The position numbers and the translations under genes were made by a program. The notes under the pieces are model-generated. The model did not search any database, was not told where the DNA came from, and saw nothing but the letters and a program-made list of their open reading frames with translations. Shown one piece after another: positions 26,107-33,865 of a stretch of DNA of 64,000 nt (position 1 is the first letter of the stretch; each line of letters starts with the position of its first letter). Origin of the DNA: Plantibacter sp. Leaf314 (lineage in GTDB: Bacteria > Actinomycetota > Actinomycetes > Actinomycetales > Microbacteriaceae); assembly GCF_001423185.1 (NCBI RefSeq), contig NZ_LMOB01000001.1, forward strand, positions 1,347,889 to 1,411,888, given 5' to 3'.

Positions 26107-27009
26107 TCAGCTCACGTCCGCGTCGTCCGTCGCGGTCCCCTGCACCATCTCGACCCACCGGGCGAGGAAGGCCGCGCCGGCCTCGTCGTGGATGAGCGTC
26201 GGGTGGGTCAGGATCGGGTACGGCTTCTCGGGGACGCCGTCGGCGGGCCGCACATCGACGTGTTCGACCGTGTAGCCGTGCTCGAAGAGCCAGTCGGCCA
26301 TCGCGTAGTCGCTGCGGGAGTCCCCGACCGTCCGCCAGGCGAGCGGGAGCGCGCCGCCGTCGGCCTCGAGGAGCTCGAGCGCGCGCTGAGCCCCGAGGTC
26401 CTTGCCGAGGCGCACCGACTCGATGTCGGTGGAGATGATGGTCGGGTCGATCCGGTACTGGACGAGGCCGGCGTCGTCGGGGTAGCGCCCGGGGGCGTGG
26501 TCGACCCCGAACCCGCGACGGGCGAGCTCGGCCCGGGCGTCGTCGTCGAAGTGCTTCCGCACGACCGCGTAGTCCGCCGCCGGCACCTCCACGTGCTGTT
26601 CGACGGAGACCATCGCGCGCTTCGTGTGGTCGAAGAAGACCGTCTCCGCGTACCGTTCGTCGACGAGGCGCTCGATGGCGGCCCCGTACCCTTCGGGCAT
26701 CGCCACCTCCTCGTCGAGCCGCAGCTCGTCGACGCCTGCCGCGGAGAACCCGAACCAGACGGCGCCCTTCTCGCAGATGCCGTAGAGCCGCACGTCGTCG
26801 TCGAGCCCGGCGGCGAGGAGCGGCGGGACGACGACCGCCCGGAGGAACGCGTCGCTGCGGCCGGTGTTGAAGGCGATCGGGATGCCGGCGTTCGCGAGGG
26901 TCGCGAGGTCCTGAGCGATGCTCGGGAGGTTGATCGTCCGGGTGATGGGACTGGCGATGGGGCCGTCGACGTCGAGGAGGAGACCGAGGATGGGGCGGGG
27001 CGCGTTCAC
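26107..27009 (-). CDS. HAD-superfamily hydrolase
   Basis: A 300-residue phosphatase-type HAD protein. Motif I is LLLDVDGPIASP (DxDG with both aspartates), motif II lies in AFNTGRSD, and motif IV is VGDSRSDYAMADWL. The insertion between motifs suggests a C2-cap enzyme (Cof/sugar-phosphatase-like). The GTG start at 27009 is preferred because TAGGCT, a -10 element, lies seven bases upstream, leaving no room for the longer frame to be transcribed. The substrate is unknown. It lies upstream of the TMEM175-like gene by two bases. Confidence 0.85.
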   Translation of the reverse strand: MNAPRPILGLLLDVDGPIASPITRTINLPSIAQDLATLANAGIPIAFNTGRSDAFLRAVVVPPLLAAGLDDDVRLYGICEKGAVWFGFSAAGVDELRLDEEVAMPEGYGAAIERLVDERYAETVFFDHTKRAMVSVEQHVEVPAADYAVVRKHFDDDARAELARRGFGVDHAPGRYPDDAGLVQYRIDPTIISTDIESVRLGKDLGAQRALELLEADGGALPLAWRTVGDSRSDYAMADWLFEHGYTVEHVDVRPADGVPEKPYPILTHPTLIHDEAGAAFLARWVEMVQGTATDDADVS

Positions 27010-27016
27010 GGGTCTC

Positions 27017-27022
27017 AGCCTA
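27017..27022 (-). promoter_or_regulatory. -10 element (TAGGCT) of the leaderless HAD gene
   Basis: On the minus strand TAGGCT precedes the GTG start by seven bases (GAGACCC). It decides the start at 27009. Confidence 0.5.
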
Positions 27023-27039
27023 ACGAGCACCTGGCGTGA

Positions 27040-27045
27040 GTAGAC
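27040..27045 (+). promoter_or_regulatory. -10 element (TAGACT) of the acyl-CoA ligase gene
   Basis: TAGACT lies 37 bases before the GTG start at 27083, so this transcript has a short leader. The leader holds GAAGGAGATCACTC directly before the GTG, a strong ribosome binding site. Confidence 0.4.
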
Positions 27046-27082
27046 TCACTCCACCATCACCGGTGTTCGAAGGAGATCACTC

Positions 27083-28705
27083 GTGTTCACCAGCCCGCAT
27101 CCCGACGTCGAGATCCCCGATCTGAGCGTCTACGACACCCTGTTCGGCGGCATCGCCTCGAGCGACCTCGATCGCATCGCCCTCCGGGACGGTACGAGCG
27201 GCGCCGAGACGAGTTACCGGCAGCTCATCTCGCAGATCAACGCGCTGGCCGGCGCCCTCGCGGCGGCCGGGATCGGCATCGGGGACGTCGTCGCCCTGCA
27301 CGCCCCGAACGTCCCCGCCTTCGCGACCGTGTTCCACGGGATCCTCCGTGCCGGAGCGACGGCGACGACGGTGAACGGCCTGTACAACGCGGAGGAGATC
27401 GAGGCGCAGCTCCTCGACGCCGGCGCGACGATGGTGTTCACCGTCTCCGCCCTCCTGCCCCAGGCGTGGGCTGCGGCGAGCGCCTGCGACATCCCCTCCG
27501 ACCGCGTCGTCGTCCTCGACGGCGCAGAGGGTCACGCCTCGCTCACCGATCTCCTCGTCCGACGCCTCCCCGCACCGGACGTCTCGTTCGACCCGGCGAC
27601 GCACGTGGCGGTGCTGCCCTACTCGTCCGGCACGACCGGGCGGCCGAAGGGGGTGATGCTGTCGCACCGGAACCTCGTGGCCAACGTGCAGCAGTCGATC
27701 CCGCAGCTGGGCATGCGGCCCGACGACCGGATCCTCGCGGTCCTCCCGTTCTTCCACATCTACGGCATGACGGTGCTGTTGAACCTCGCACTCGCGTGCC
27801 GGGCCTCCCTCGTCACCATGCCGCGGTTCGACCTCGCGGAGTTCCTCCGGATCATCCAGGACTTCCGGTGCAGCTACGTGTTCATCGCGCCGCCGATCGC
27901 GGTCGCGCTCGCGAAGCACCCGCTCGTCGACGAGTTCGACCTGTCGAGCGTCCACACGATCTTCTCCGGTGCCGCGCCGTTGGACGCGACGCTCGGACGG
28001 GCAGTCGAGGAGCGCCTCGACTGCCGGCTGCGGCAGGGGTACGGCATGACCGAGCTCAGCCCGGTGAGTCATGCGATCGCGTTCCAGGCGGAGGGCGCCT
28101 CCCTCGACAGCGTCGGGACGAGCCTGCCGAACATGCGGTGTCGGATCGTCGACCCGGAGACCGGTGTGGAGGTCGAGTACCCCGCAGCCGGTTCGGACGA
28201 GGAGAGCGCACCCGGTGAGCTGCTGTGCGCCGGGCCGAACGTCATGCTCGGGTACCTCGGCAACGAGGAGGCCACACGCGCGACGCTCGAGGACGACGGC
28301 TTCCTCCACACCGGCGACATCGCGACCGTCCGCGGCGACGGCACCGTGCGGATCATCGAGCGGTTGAAGGAGCTCATCAAGTACCACGGCTACCAGGTGG
28401 CGCCGGCGGAGCTCGAGGCGTTGTTGCTCGGCCATCCGGCGATCGCCGACGCCGCCGTCATCGGGGTCTCCGACGAGGACGGCCAGGAGGTGCCGAAGGC
28501 GTTCATCGTCCTCCAGGCGGGGCAGGACGTGACCTCGGAGGCACTCATGGCGTGGGTCGCGGAGCGCGTCGCGCCGCACAAGAAGATCCGCCGGGTCGAG
28601 GTCGTCGAGGTCATCCCGAAGTCCACCTCGGGCAAGATCCTCCGCAAGGACCTGCGGGCGGCGGAGGCCCTTCGACAGGCTCAGGGACCGGTGGCGGCTC
28701 AGTGA
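27083..28705 (+). CDS. AMP-dependent acyl-CoA ligase (4-coumarate-CoA ligase-like)
   Basis: A 540-residue adenylate-forming enzyme. The P-loop-like motif is LPYSSGTTGRPKGVMLSH, the second core motif GYGMTELSPVSH, the hinge region HTGDIATV...IIERLKELIKYHGYQ, and the catalytic lysine is in PKSTSGKILRKDL. These place it in the 4CL/medium-chain acyl-CoA ligase branch. The substrate could be a phenylpropanoid or fatty acid. The GTG start has AAGGAG eight bases upstream. The last ten residues (LRQAQGPVAA) are encoded by a copy of the dispersed intergenic repeat, and its stop overlaps the convergent epimerase gene. Confidence 0.9.
   Translation: MFTSPHPDVEIPDLSVYDTLFGGIASSDLDRIALRDGTSGAETSYRQLISQINALAGALAAAGIGIGDVVALHAPNVPAFATVFHGILRAGATATTVNGLYNAEEIEAQLLDAGATMVFTVSALLPQAWAAASACDIPSDRVVVLDGAEGHASLTDLLVRRLPAPDVSFDPATHVAVLPYSSGTTGRPKGVMLSHRNLVANVQQSIPQLGMRPDDRILAVLPFFHIYGMTVLLNLALACRASLVTMPRFDLAEFLRIIQDFRCSYVFIAPPIAVALAKHPLVDEFDLSSVHTIFSGAAPLDATLGRAVEERLDCRLRQGYGMTELSPVSHAIAFQAEGASLDSVGTSLPNMRCRIVDPETGVEVEYPAAGSDEESAPGELLCAGPNVMLGYLGNEEATRATLEDDGFLHTGDIATVRGDGTVRIIERLKELIKYHGYQVAPAELEALLLGHPAIADAAVIGVSDEDGQEVPKAFIVLQAGQDVTSEALMAWVAERVAPHKKIRRVEVVEVIPKSTSGKILRKDLRAAEALRQAQGPVAAQ
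28668..28689. repeat. Dispersed repeat copy inside the 3' end of the acyl-CoA ligase gene
   Basis: Reads CC-CTTCGACAGGCTCAGGGACC in the inverted sense relative to the copy at 18996-19017. It encodes the C-terminal tail of the ligase, after the conserved SGKILRKDLR motif, so the protein family normally ends just before it. Confidence 0.75.
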
Positions 28706-29688
28706 CCGACGGCGGCGACCATCCGGTCGAAGGCGGCGTCGAGTTCCGGGTCGGCCGGCTGCCACTGCGGGTTCGCGTCGTGGAACGCGACCATCTCGGC
28801 CGCGCCGTCCCAGAACGGGATCGACGGACGGAACTCGGGCACGAGGCTCCGGATCCGGGTGTTGTCGAAGATCATCGGGAACGCCTTGTCGCCGAGGAGC
28901 GTCGGGCCGAGTGCCGGGTGGATCTCGTCGATGAGGTCGGACGGAACGTGCACGATCTGCGCCTCCACCCCGGCCGCGTCGGCGATCCATCGGGTGATGT
29001 CGTTCCAGCTCGGCGCGTGGTCGCCGGTGATGTGGAAGGCCTCACCGAGCACGTCGCGGCGGCCGAGGAGCCCGACGAACCCGACGGCGAAGTCCTCCGT
29101 GTGCGTGATGGTCCAGAGGGTCGTCCCGTCGCCGTGCACGACGACGGGCTTGCCGGCGCGCATGCGGTCGAGGTCCGTGCGGCGGCCCATCGTGGGGATG
29201 AGCGTGCGGTCGTAGGTGTGCGAGGGGCGCACGATCGTGGCCGGGAACCCCTGCCCGCGGTAGGCGTGGACGAGGACGTCCTCGCAGGAGATCTTGTCGC
29301 GCGCGTACTGGGAGAACGGGTTGCGGAGCGGGGTCGACTCGACCACGGGAAGGCGCTGTGGCGGCTTCTGGTACGCCGAGGCGGAGCTGATGAACACGTA
29401 CTGACCGATGCGTCCGGCGAACCGGTCGATGTCGGCCTGCACCTGCTCCGGCGTGAAGGCCGTGAACTGCGCGACGACGTCGAACTCGCGGGCGCCGAGG
29501 ACCTCGGTGACGGCGTCCGTGTCGCGGATGTCCGCTCGGAGGAGTTCGACCTCCTCGGGGAGCGGGCGGACGTGGGACAGACCGCGGTTCAGGACCGTCA
29601 CGTGGTGGCCGAGCGACACGGCTCTGGCGACGGACGCCGAGGAGATGATGCCGCTGCCGCCGATGAACAGGATGCGCTTCGTCGTCAT
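28699..29688 (-). CDS. NAD-dependent epimerase/dehydratase (atypical SDR)
   Basis: A 329-residue extended SDR. The Rossmann motif ILFIGGSGIISSASV has the GxxGxxS form, the catalytic region SSASAYQKPPQ contains the YxxxK-like SAYQK, and NPFSQYARDKISCED holds a second YARDK that fits the catalytic Tyr-Lys pair. It resembles the NAD-dependent epimerase/reductase proteins related to plant mRNA-binding CSP41. The start MTTKRILF at 29688 (or MDAM at 29697) is chosen over the longer frame, whose N-terminus is only translated repeat sequence. The 3' end overlaps the convergent ligase gene by seven bases. Confidence 0.85.
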   Translation of the reverse strand: MTTKRILFIGGSGIISSASVARAVSLGHHVTVLNRGLSHVRPLPEEVELLRADIRDTDAVTEVLGAREFDVVAQFTAFTPEQVQADIDRFAGRIGQYVFISSASAYQKPPQRLPVVESTPLRNPFSQYARDKISCEDVLVHAYRGQGFPATIVRPSHTYDRTLIPTMGRRTDLDRMRAGKPVVVHGDGTTLWTITHTEDFAVGFVGLLGRRDVLGEAFHITGDHAPSWNDITRWIADAAGVEAQIVHVPSDLIDEIHPALGPTLLGDKAFPMIFDNTRIRSLVPEFRPSIPFWDGAAEMVAFHDANPQWQPADPELDAAFDRMVAAVGH

Positions 29689-29761
29689 GGCGTCCATCCT
29701 CGCGCACGAGGGCCGAACTCGCCCAGTCTTGCCACGATCCGATCGTGAGGACCTTCGTGGG

Positions 29762-29859
29762 CACTTCGACAAGCTCAGTGACCGGGCCTGTCCGGTCCCT
29801 GAGCCTGTCGACGGGCGCAGAAGGGTCACCCCTGTCCGGTCCCTGAGCCTGTCGAAGGG
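29762..29859. repeat. Cluster of three dispersed repeat copies in opposite orientations
   Basis: Copies at 29762-29785 (degenerate, inverted), 29792-29815 and 29836-29859 (both CCGGTCCCTGAGCCTGTCGA type). The first two face each other across a 6-base spacer, so they can fold into a long hairpin. The cluster fills most of the 199-base gap between the epimerase gene and a small membrane protein gene. Confidence 0.75.
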
Positions 29860-29887
29860 CGGGGACGGCCTCAGTAAGCGGACAGGG

Positions 29888-30061
29888 TCAGCGCTCGCGC
29901 TTGACGAACGCCATGGCGCCGACGACGAGGGCGAGCAGCACCCCGGAAACCAGTCCCCACACGACCGGAGCCTCAGGTCCGAGGACCAGGAACATCAGCA
30001 GCGCGGCGACCGCGAGGACCCCGGCGACGACGAGCGCCATCGTCCATTCGTTCCGTCGCAT
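29888..30061 (-). CDS. Small two-helix membrane protein
   Basis: A 57-residue protein, MRRNEWTMALVVAGVLAVAA at its start, with two hydrophobic helices (about 8-28 and 33-51) and a positively charged FVKRER end. It is unrecognised. Support for reality comes from TAGGCT placed exactly six bases before the ATG, the same leaderless layout as radA, and from codon use like that of its neighbours. It is probably a small inner-membrane protein of unknown role. Confidence 0.65.
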   Translation of the reverse strand: MRRNEWTMALVVAGVLAVAALLMFLVLGPEAPVVWGLVSGVLLALVVGAMAFVKRER

Positions 30062-30067
30062 CCCACC

Positions 30068-30073
30068 AGCCTA
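30068..30073 (-). promoter_or_regulatory. -10 element (TAGGCT) of the small membrane protein gene
   Basis: TAGGCT on the minus strand, six bases (GGTGGG) before the ATG at 30061. Confidence 0.5.
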
Positions 30074-30243
30074 GGCTCCCGCCGCCACGGTCCGGTGACG
30101 CGGGAACCGTTGAGACGTGTCGGGAACGGCCTTGGCTCAGGGGCGCGGCTCGTCTTGCGCCCTTGTTGTTGTGCGGGGATGGCTTCGCTGCTCGTGTCGC
30201 GCGGCGGGTACCCAATTTCCATGGGATCAGGCAGGCGCATCGA

Positions 30244-30291
30244 TACCCTGGGCGAATGAGGTTGATCCGGCGTGAATGGGGTACAAGGTGA
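30244..30291 (+). promoter_or_regulatory. Leaderless-type promoter and frameshifted start or 11-codon upstream ORF of the AAA ATPase
   Basis: TACCCT (30244-30249) lies six bases before ATG 30256. That frame reads M-R-L-I-R-R-E-W-G-T-R and stops with TGA at 30289-30291, overlapping GTG 30288 of the ATPase frame by four bases. One extra G in the run at 30278-30281 would instead fuse it as MRLIRREWGYKVRLVFG, a natural-looking ATPase N-terminus. It is either a coupled leader peptide or a single-base frameshift. Confidence 0.4.
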
Positions 30292-32087
30292 GACTGGTCT
30301 TCGGGCGCGCTAGTGGGACCATCCGTGAAGCTGTGACGCTGGACGAACTCCCTAGGTTTACGGTGATCTCTGGGCCGAATGGATCCGGCAAGTCGAATCT
30401 GCTCAACGCGATCTTGGACGGGTCCCTCTCGGTGGATGGGCTACCTGTCGTCAACGTCGGGCAGCCGCAGCAAGGCGTTCGAATGTTCCGCCTCGCGGAG
30501 CTTGTTCCCCTTGCCGATGGCGCGCAGTCCCCCGCCGCTTACCGCGAGCGTTACGTGCAAGCGTTCCAGCAGTTCGACAACTACCGGCGGGACATTCGGC
30601 AGTCCTACAGCCGTATTCCTGAATCCGAGTGGGCAGAAACACTCCAACACGCAACCGTTCAGAACCGATGGGTCTCCGAAGCAGCACTTCAGATCCTCCT
30701 CGAGCGCTCGGGCCACTCCATCTTGGAACTGGAGCTCGACGACTTCCGCGAGCATCACCCTCTAATCGATGGCGTTCGCGACCCGTTTGCTATCAGCGCT
30801 ACCGAAATCTTCCTCTCCTACCACGACCGGTACAACCGAAATCGATTCGAGCAGTGGCGCGTTGAGCAAGGCGACCAGGGTCTTTCGCCGCTGACACAGG
30901 ATCAGTTCGTCGCGAACTACGGGCCAGCTCCGTGGGACCTCCTGGACGAGACCCTGGCCTTCATCGGCCTTGGGTACAAGTTCGTGCCTCCTCAGGGGGT
31001 CGAAGATTCTCTGAGCTACGTGGCTCGCCTAGAACATCTCGACACCGGCGATGTTGTGCTAACGGACCAACTCTCAAGTGGCGAGAAGACGCTGCTGACG
31101 GTCGCGCTCACTCTCTTTACCGGCGAGCGTCTCGACCGATCAATCGAGATGCCACAGGTGCTGCTGCTCGACGAAGCGGACGCGAGCCTCCATCCGATGA
31201 TGATCCGAAGCTTACTCACCGTAATAGTGGAACTATTTTGCGATCGATACGGCGTAGACGTGGTTCTCACGACGCACTCGCCGACCACTGTGGCACTCGC
31301 ACCCGAGTCGGCTCTTTTTGTCATGAGGAGGAACGACTCTCCTCGCTTGATCAAAGCGACCCGTGATGAAGCGCTCGCCAGTCTGATCGTCGGCCTACCG
31401 ACTCTCAGCGTCAGTACTGACAATCGCCGACAAGTATTCGTTGAGAGCGAAGACGACGAGAGCTGCTATCAGGCACTTTATGACCTGCTCAGAAAAAAAC
31501 TAGGATCACCGATCTCGCTGCACTTCATCGCGTCCGGGCGCGGTGGTCAAGGCAATTCAGACGCCGTTCTTCGGCTTGTAGCCCAGCTCCGCGCGTCAGG
31601 TAATGACAGGGTGAGCGGGCTTGTGGATCGGGACGTCCGAGGCGGGGCGCCTGAAGGCATTCACTACTGTGAGCGCAGGTACGCGATCGAGAACCTAATT
31701 CTCGACCCACTCGGAGTCGGCTTGCATCTAATGCGTCGCGGGATGCTGAGCGGTGCAGACGTCGGCGATGACTCGCTTCGCCACTTCCAGGTTGGCGGAG
31801 CGAGCGCACAAACAATCGTTGACATAGTGACGCAGCGAGTCCTTGGATCTTCCGGGCCGCGTGAGCCGGTCGACTATGTCGGTGGGTTCAGCTGTCAAGT
31901 TTCGACTGCTTGGCTGAATCGTCAAGGTCATGCTCTCGAAGCCGCGATCGTCGCGGCATTTCCCGGTCTCAACCAAGAAGGGCGTGGTCTGAAGCGTCGA
32001 CTCATCGAATCGGCATACGGAGACGTACCGACGTGCATACCGAGCGACGTCGTCAGCCTCCTTGAGGAGGTCCTTGTTGATGCGTAG
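30276..32087 (+). CDS. AAA ATPase with C-terminal TOPRIM/DUF4435-like domain, candidate defence protein
   Basis: A 603-residue SMC/RecF-type ATPase: Walker A ISGPNGSGKSN (residues 31-41), a long helical insertion, ABC-like signature DQLSSGEKTLL, Walker B VLLLDEADASLHP and switch TTHSP. The C-terminal part has acidic motifs expected of a TOPRIM or DUF4435 domain: VFVESEDDESCYQAL, GLVDRD and RYAIENLILDP. OLD-family nucleases and related ATPases with this layout act in phage defence. Its DNA is visibly less GC-rich than that on either side (for example the A-run at 31493-31499), suggesting recent transfer. It stands alone with gene-poor flanks. The true start is uncertain: ATG 30276, GTG 30288 or a frameshifted start at 30256. 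Confidence 0.75.
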   Translation: MGYKVRLVFGRASGTIREAVTLDELPRFTVISGPNGSGKSNLLNAILDGSLSVDGLPVVNVGQPQQGVRMFRLAELVPLADGAQSPAAYRERYVQAFQQFDNYRRDIRQSYSRIPESEWAETLQHATVQNRWVSEAALQILLERSGHSILELELDDFREHHPLIDGVRDPFAISATEIFLSYHDRYNRNRFEQWRVEQGDQGLSPLTQDQFVANYGPAPWDLLDETLAFIGLGYKFVPPQGVEDSLSYVARLEHLDTGDVVLTDQLSSGEKTLLTVALTLFTGERLDRSIEMPQVLLLDEADASLHPMMIRSLLTVIVELFCDRYGVDVVLTTHSPTTVALAPESALFVMRRNDSPRLIKATRDEALASLIVGLPTLSVSTDNRRQVFVESEDDESCYQALYDLLRKKLGSPISLHFIASGRGGQGNSDAVLRLVAQLRASGNDRVSGLVDRDVRGGAPEGIHYCERRYAIENLILDPLGVGLHLMRRGMLSGADVGDDSLRHFQVGGASAQTIVDIVTQRVLGSSGPREPVDYVGGFSCQVSTAWLNRQGHALEAAIVAAFPGLNQEGRGLKRRLIESAYGDVPTCIPSDVVSLLEEVLVDA

Positions 32088-32380
32088 CCGACTCGGGCTG
32101 ACAGGGCAGCTTGCTGGGTCTGACTTCTAAAGAGCACCAGGTATCGCCGATGAGGTTCAGGCTCTTAGGAGCGCGGTACCTCACCTGCGGGAGGGGGATG
32201 AGAGTTCACACGGAGAGCGAGGTTCTCACCGATATATTCGTCCCACCGTGCGGAGCACGGCTGCGGCATTTCAGACAAGCCAAGGGAAAGTGTCATTGTT
32301 AGCCGTCCGAATCGGGCCCGTCGGCTTGACATCTAGTGTCGTCTCATGGCGTTCCTGAACAGACGGACCGCCGGGACAGC
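32088..32380. other. Gene-poor, lower-GC right flank of the ATPase island
   Basis: No supported gene. A 63-codon frame (32111-32302) lacks a ribosome binding site and family resemblance. A small hairpin, CCGTGC-GGA-GCACGG (32246-32260), could end the ATPase transcript. The composition stays like that of the ATPase gene until about 32340, then becomes chromosomal, which marks the right end of the transferred segment. No direct repeat or tRNA is visible. Confidence 0.4.
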
Positions 32381-33214
32381 TCAGTGGTGGTCGGCGAGCA
32401 TCTCCTCGGTCCGTTCCCAGAGTCGCCGCGCGAGGACGACGTCGGACGCGAGCTTGTTGGCCCGCGCAGGCTTCCGCTTCACGAAGTAGCCGCCCGACGT
32501 CCAGTCGATGCCCGGCTGGCTCTCGGCCAACCAGAAGAGGGTGTCGGCTCCCTCCTCGGGGGTGTTCAGGAGGTGACGGCCGAGCGGCGTCGCGTACAGG
32601 AGTCGCATCGCGCCGTCCGGCGAGCTGGAGAAGTTCGTGGAGATGACGCCCGGGTGGAACGCGGCCGCGGACAGCCCTCGCGGGCCATAGCGGCGGTCGA
32701 GCTCCTTGGTGAAGAGGATCTGCGCGAGCTTCGCGTTGCCGTACGCGCGCGTCGGCGAGTAGGACCGCTCGGCGTCGAGGTCGTCGAGGTCCAGCTTCCC
32801 GAAGAGGCGGTTGGCGACGCTCGAGGTGTTGATGACGGTCGCGTCCGACTCGATGAGGCGGTCGAGCAGCAGGTGGGTCAGGAGGGCCGGAGCCAGGTAG
32901 TTGATCTGGAACGTCTGCTCGTGCCCGTCCGTCGTGACCCGACGGTCGGCACCGAAGATGCCGCCGGCGTTGTTGGCGAGGACGTCGATGCGCGGATAGC
33001 GCTCGAGGAGCTGCTCGGCGAGCAGGCGGACCTGGGCCAGCTCGGCGAAGTCGCAGACGAACGACGCCGCCCCGACCCGTTCGGCGACGGCGCCGGTCTT
33101 CTCCGGCGACCGACCGACCACGACGACGTGCTCGCCCGCCTCGGTCAGGGCCTTCGCTGCTGCAGCACCGATCCCATCGCTCGCCCCGGTGAGGACGATC
33201 ACCCGGTCGCTCAC
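32381..33214 (-). CDS. Short-chain dehydrogenase/reductase
   Basis: A 277-residue classical-type SDR. The cofactor motif VLTGASDGIGAAAA lies at residues 7-20, NNAGG follows, the catalytic serine is in INTSSVANR and the YxxxK pair in AYGNAKLAQILF. It resembles the retinol dehydrogenase/WW-domain oxidoreductase branch. The substrate is unknown. The GTG start overlaps the stop of the small upstream gene by four bases (GTGA), so the two are cotranscribed. Confidence 0.9.
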   Translation of the reverse strand: MSDRVIVLTGASDGIGAAAAKALTEAGEHVVVVGRSPEKTGAVAERVGAASFVCDFAELAQVRLLAEQLLERYPRIDVLANNAGGIFGADRRVTTDGHEQTFQINYLAPALLTHLLLDRLIESDATVINTSSVANRLFGKLDLDDLDAERSYSPTRAYGNAKLAQILFTKELDRRYGPRGLSAAAFHPGVISTNFSSSPDGAMRLLYATPLGRHLLNTPEEGADTLFWLAESQPGIDWTSGGYFVKRKPARANKLASDVVLARRLWERTEEMLADHH

Positions 33215-33570
33215 GCGGAGGACTTCCGGGGCCGAGGCTCGGTCACGGGCGCCGGTCTCGTCGGCATCGCCTCGGGGACCTCACGACCGATGGCCAGGTC
33301 GCCCGTCTTGTTCGCCTCCTGCATCATCGACTCGAGCCAGCTGCGGTTGAGTTCCGGACGCTGCTCCTGGTCGAACTCGAACTGCAGCGAGATCGACGGG
33401 TGCACCCAGATCGTCACGCGTCCACCACCGGTCTCGAGCGAACGGGGCCAGGAGATCGTGAACGACTCGTTGCGACGCAGTTTCATCACGGCGATCGACT
33501 TGACGTGCGCGAGCATCCGGTCGTCGAGTTCGAGCTCCCGCGACGAGCTCCCGTAGATCAGCTTTCCCAA
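33211..33570 (-). CDS. DUF7882-type small protein (Microbacteriaceae)
   Basis: A 119-residue protein beginning (M)GKLIYGSSSRELELDDRMLA, a sequence start widespread in Microbacteriaceae and often mislabelled ATP-dependent DNA ligase. There is no ligase motif; its function is unknown. It continues with MKLRRNESFTISW and a Pro/Arg-rich tail. The TTG start at 33570 is chosen because AGAGGGAGA lies upstream at normal spacing and the conserved family N-terminus begins there. It is coupled to the downstream SDR gene. Confidence 0.75.
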   Translation of the reverse strand: MGKLIYGSSSRELELDDRMLAHVKSIAVMKLRRNESFTISWPRSLETGGGRVTIWVHPSISLQFEFDQEQRPELNRSWLESMMQEANKTGDLAIGREVPEAMPTRPAPVTEPRPRKSSA

Positions 33571-33865
33571 CAGATGTCTCCCTCTGAGCCGGTCATCCGC
33601 GCGCACCCGGATCCGGGCCACACGACGCCCGAGCACGACGGGCGTTGTCCCCATCGTAGGCGAACGGGTGATCGCCGTCGTGCCGGTTGACGGGCTGGCG
33701 TCAGCCCAGTTCAGGGGACCGGGGTGTTGCCCCCCGAGGCCTCGCGAGTACGTCAACTTCCCCGGAAAATCAAGGAATTTCGGTCCTGTTTCGTGGACCT
33801 GGCAAAGCCCTGGGCGTCGGCGTCCACGACCAAACCACGGTTCGCGACGAGCCCGAACGGCGTGC
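33571..33865. promoter_or_regulatory. Divergent promoter region between the DUF7882 and GtrA genes
   Basis: A 295-base gap between head-to-head genes. The A/T-richer part at 33760-33800 (CGGAAAATCAAGGAATTTCG) is the most likely promoter site. A small hairpin GGGCTG-GCGT-CAGCCC lies near 33693-33708. No gene is supported. Confidence 0.4.

Noticed and set aside
32111..32302. 63-codon frame downstream of the ATPase gene
   Set aside because: No Shine-Dalgarno or leaderless promoter signal and no family resemblance; better seen as island flank.
30062..32380. Prophage or integrative element
   Set aside because: No integrase, tRNA junction, direct repeats or phage structural gene; only one cargo-like gene in lower-GC DNA.
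33211..33570. ATP-dependent DNA ligase label often given to this family
   Set aside because: 119 residues with no KxDG nucleotidyltransferase motif.
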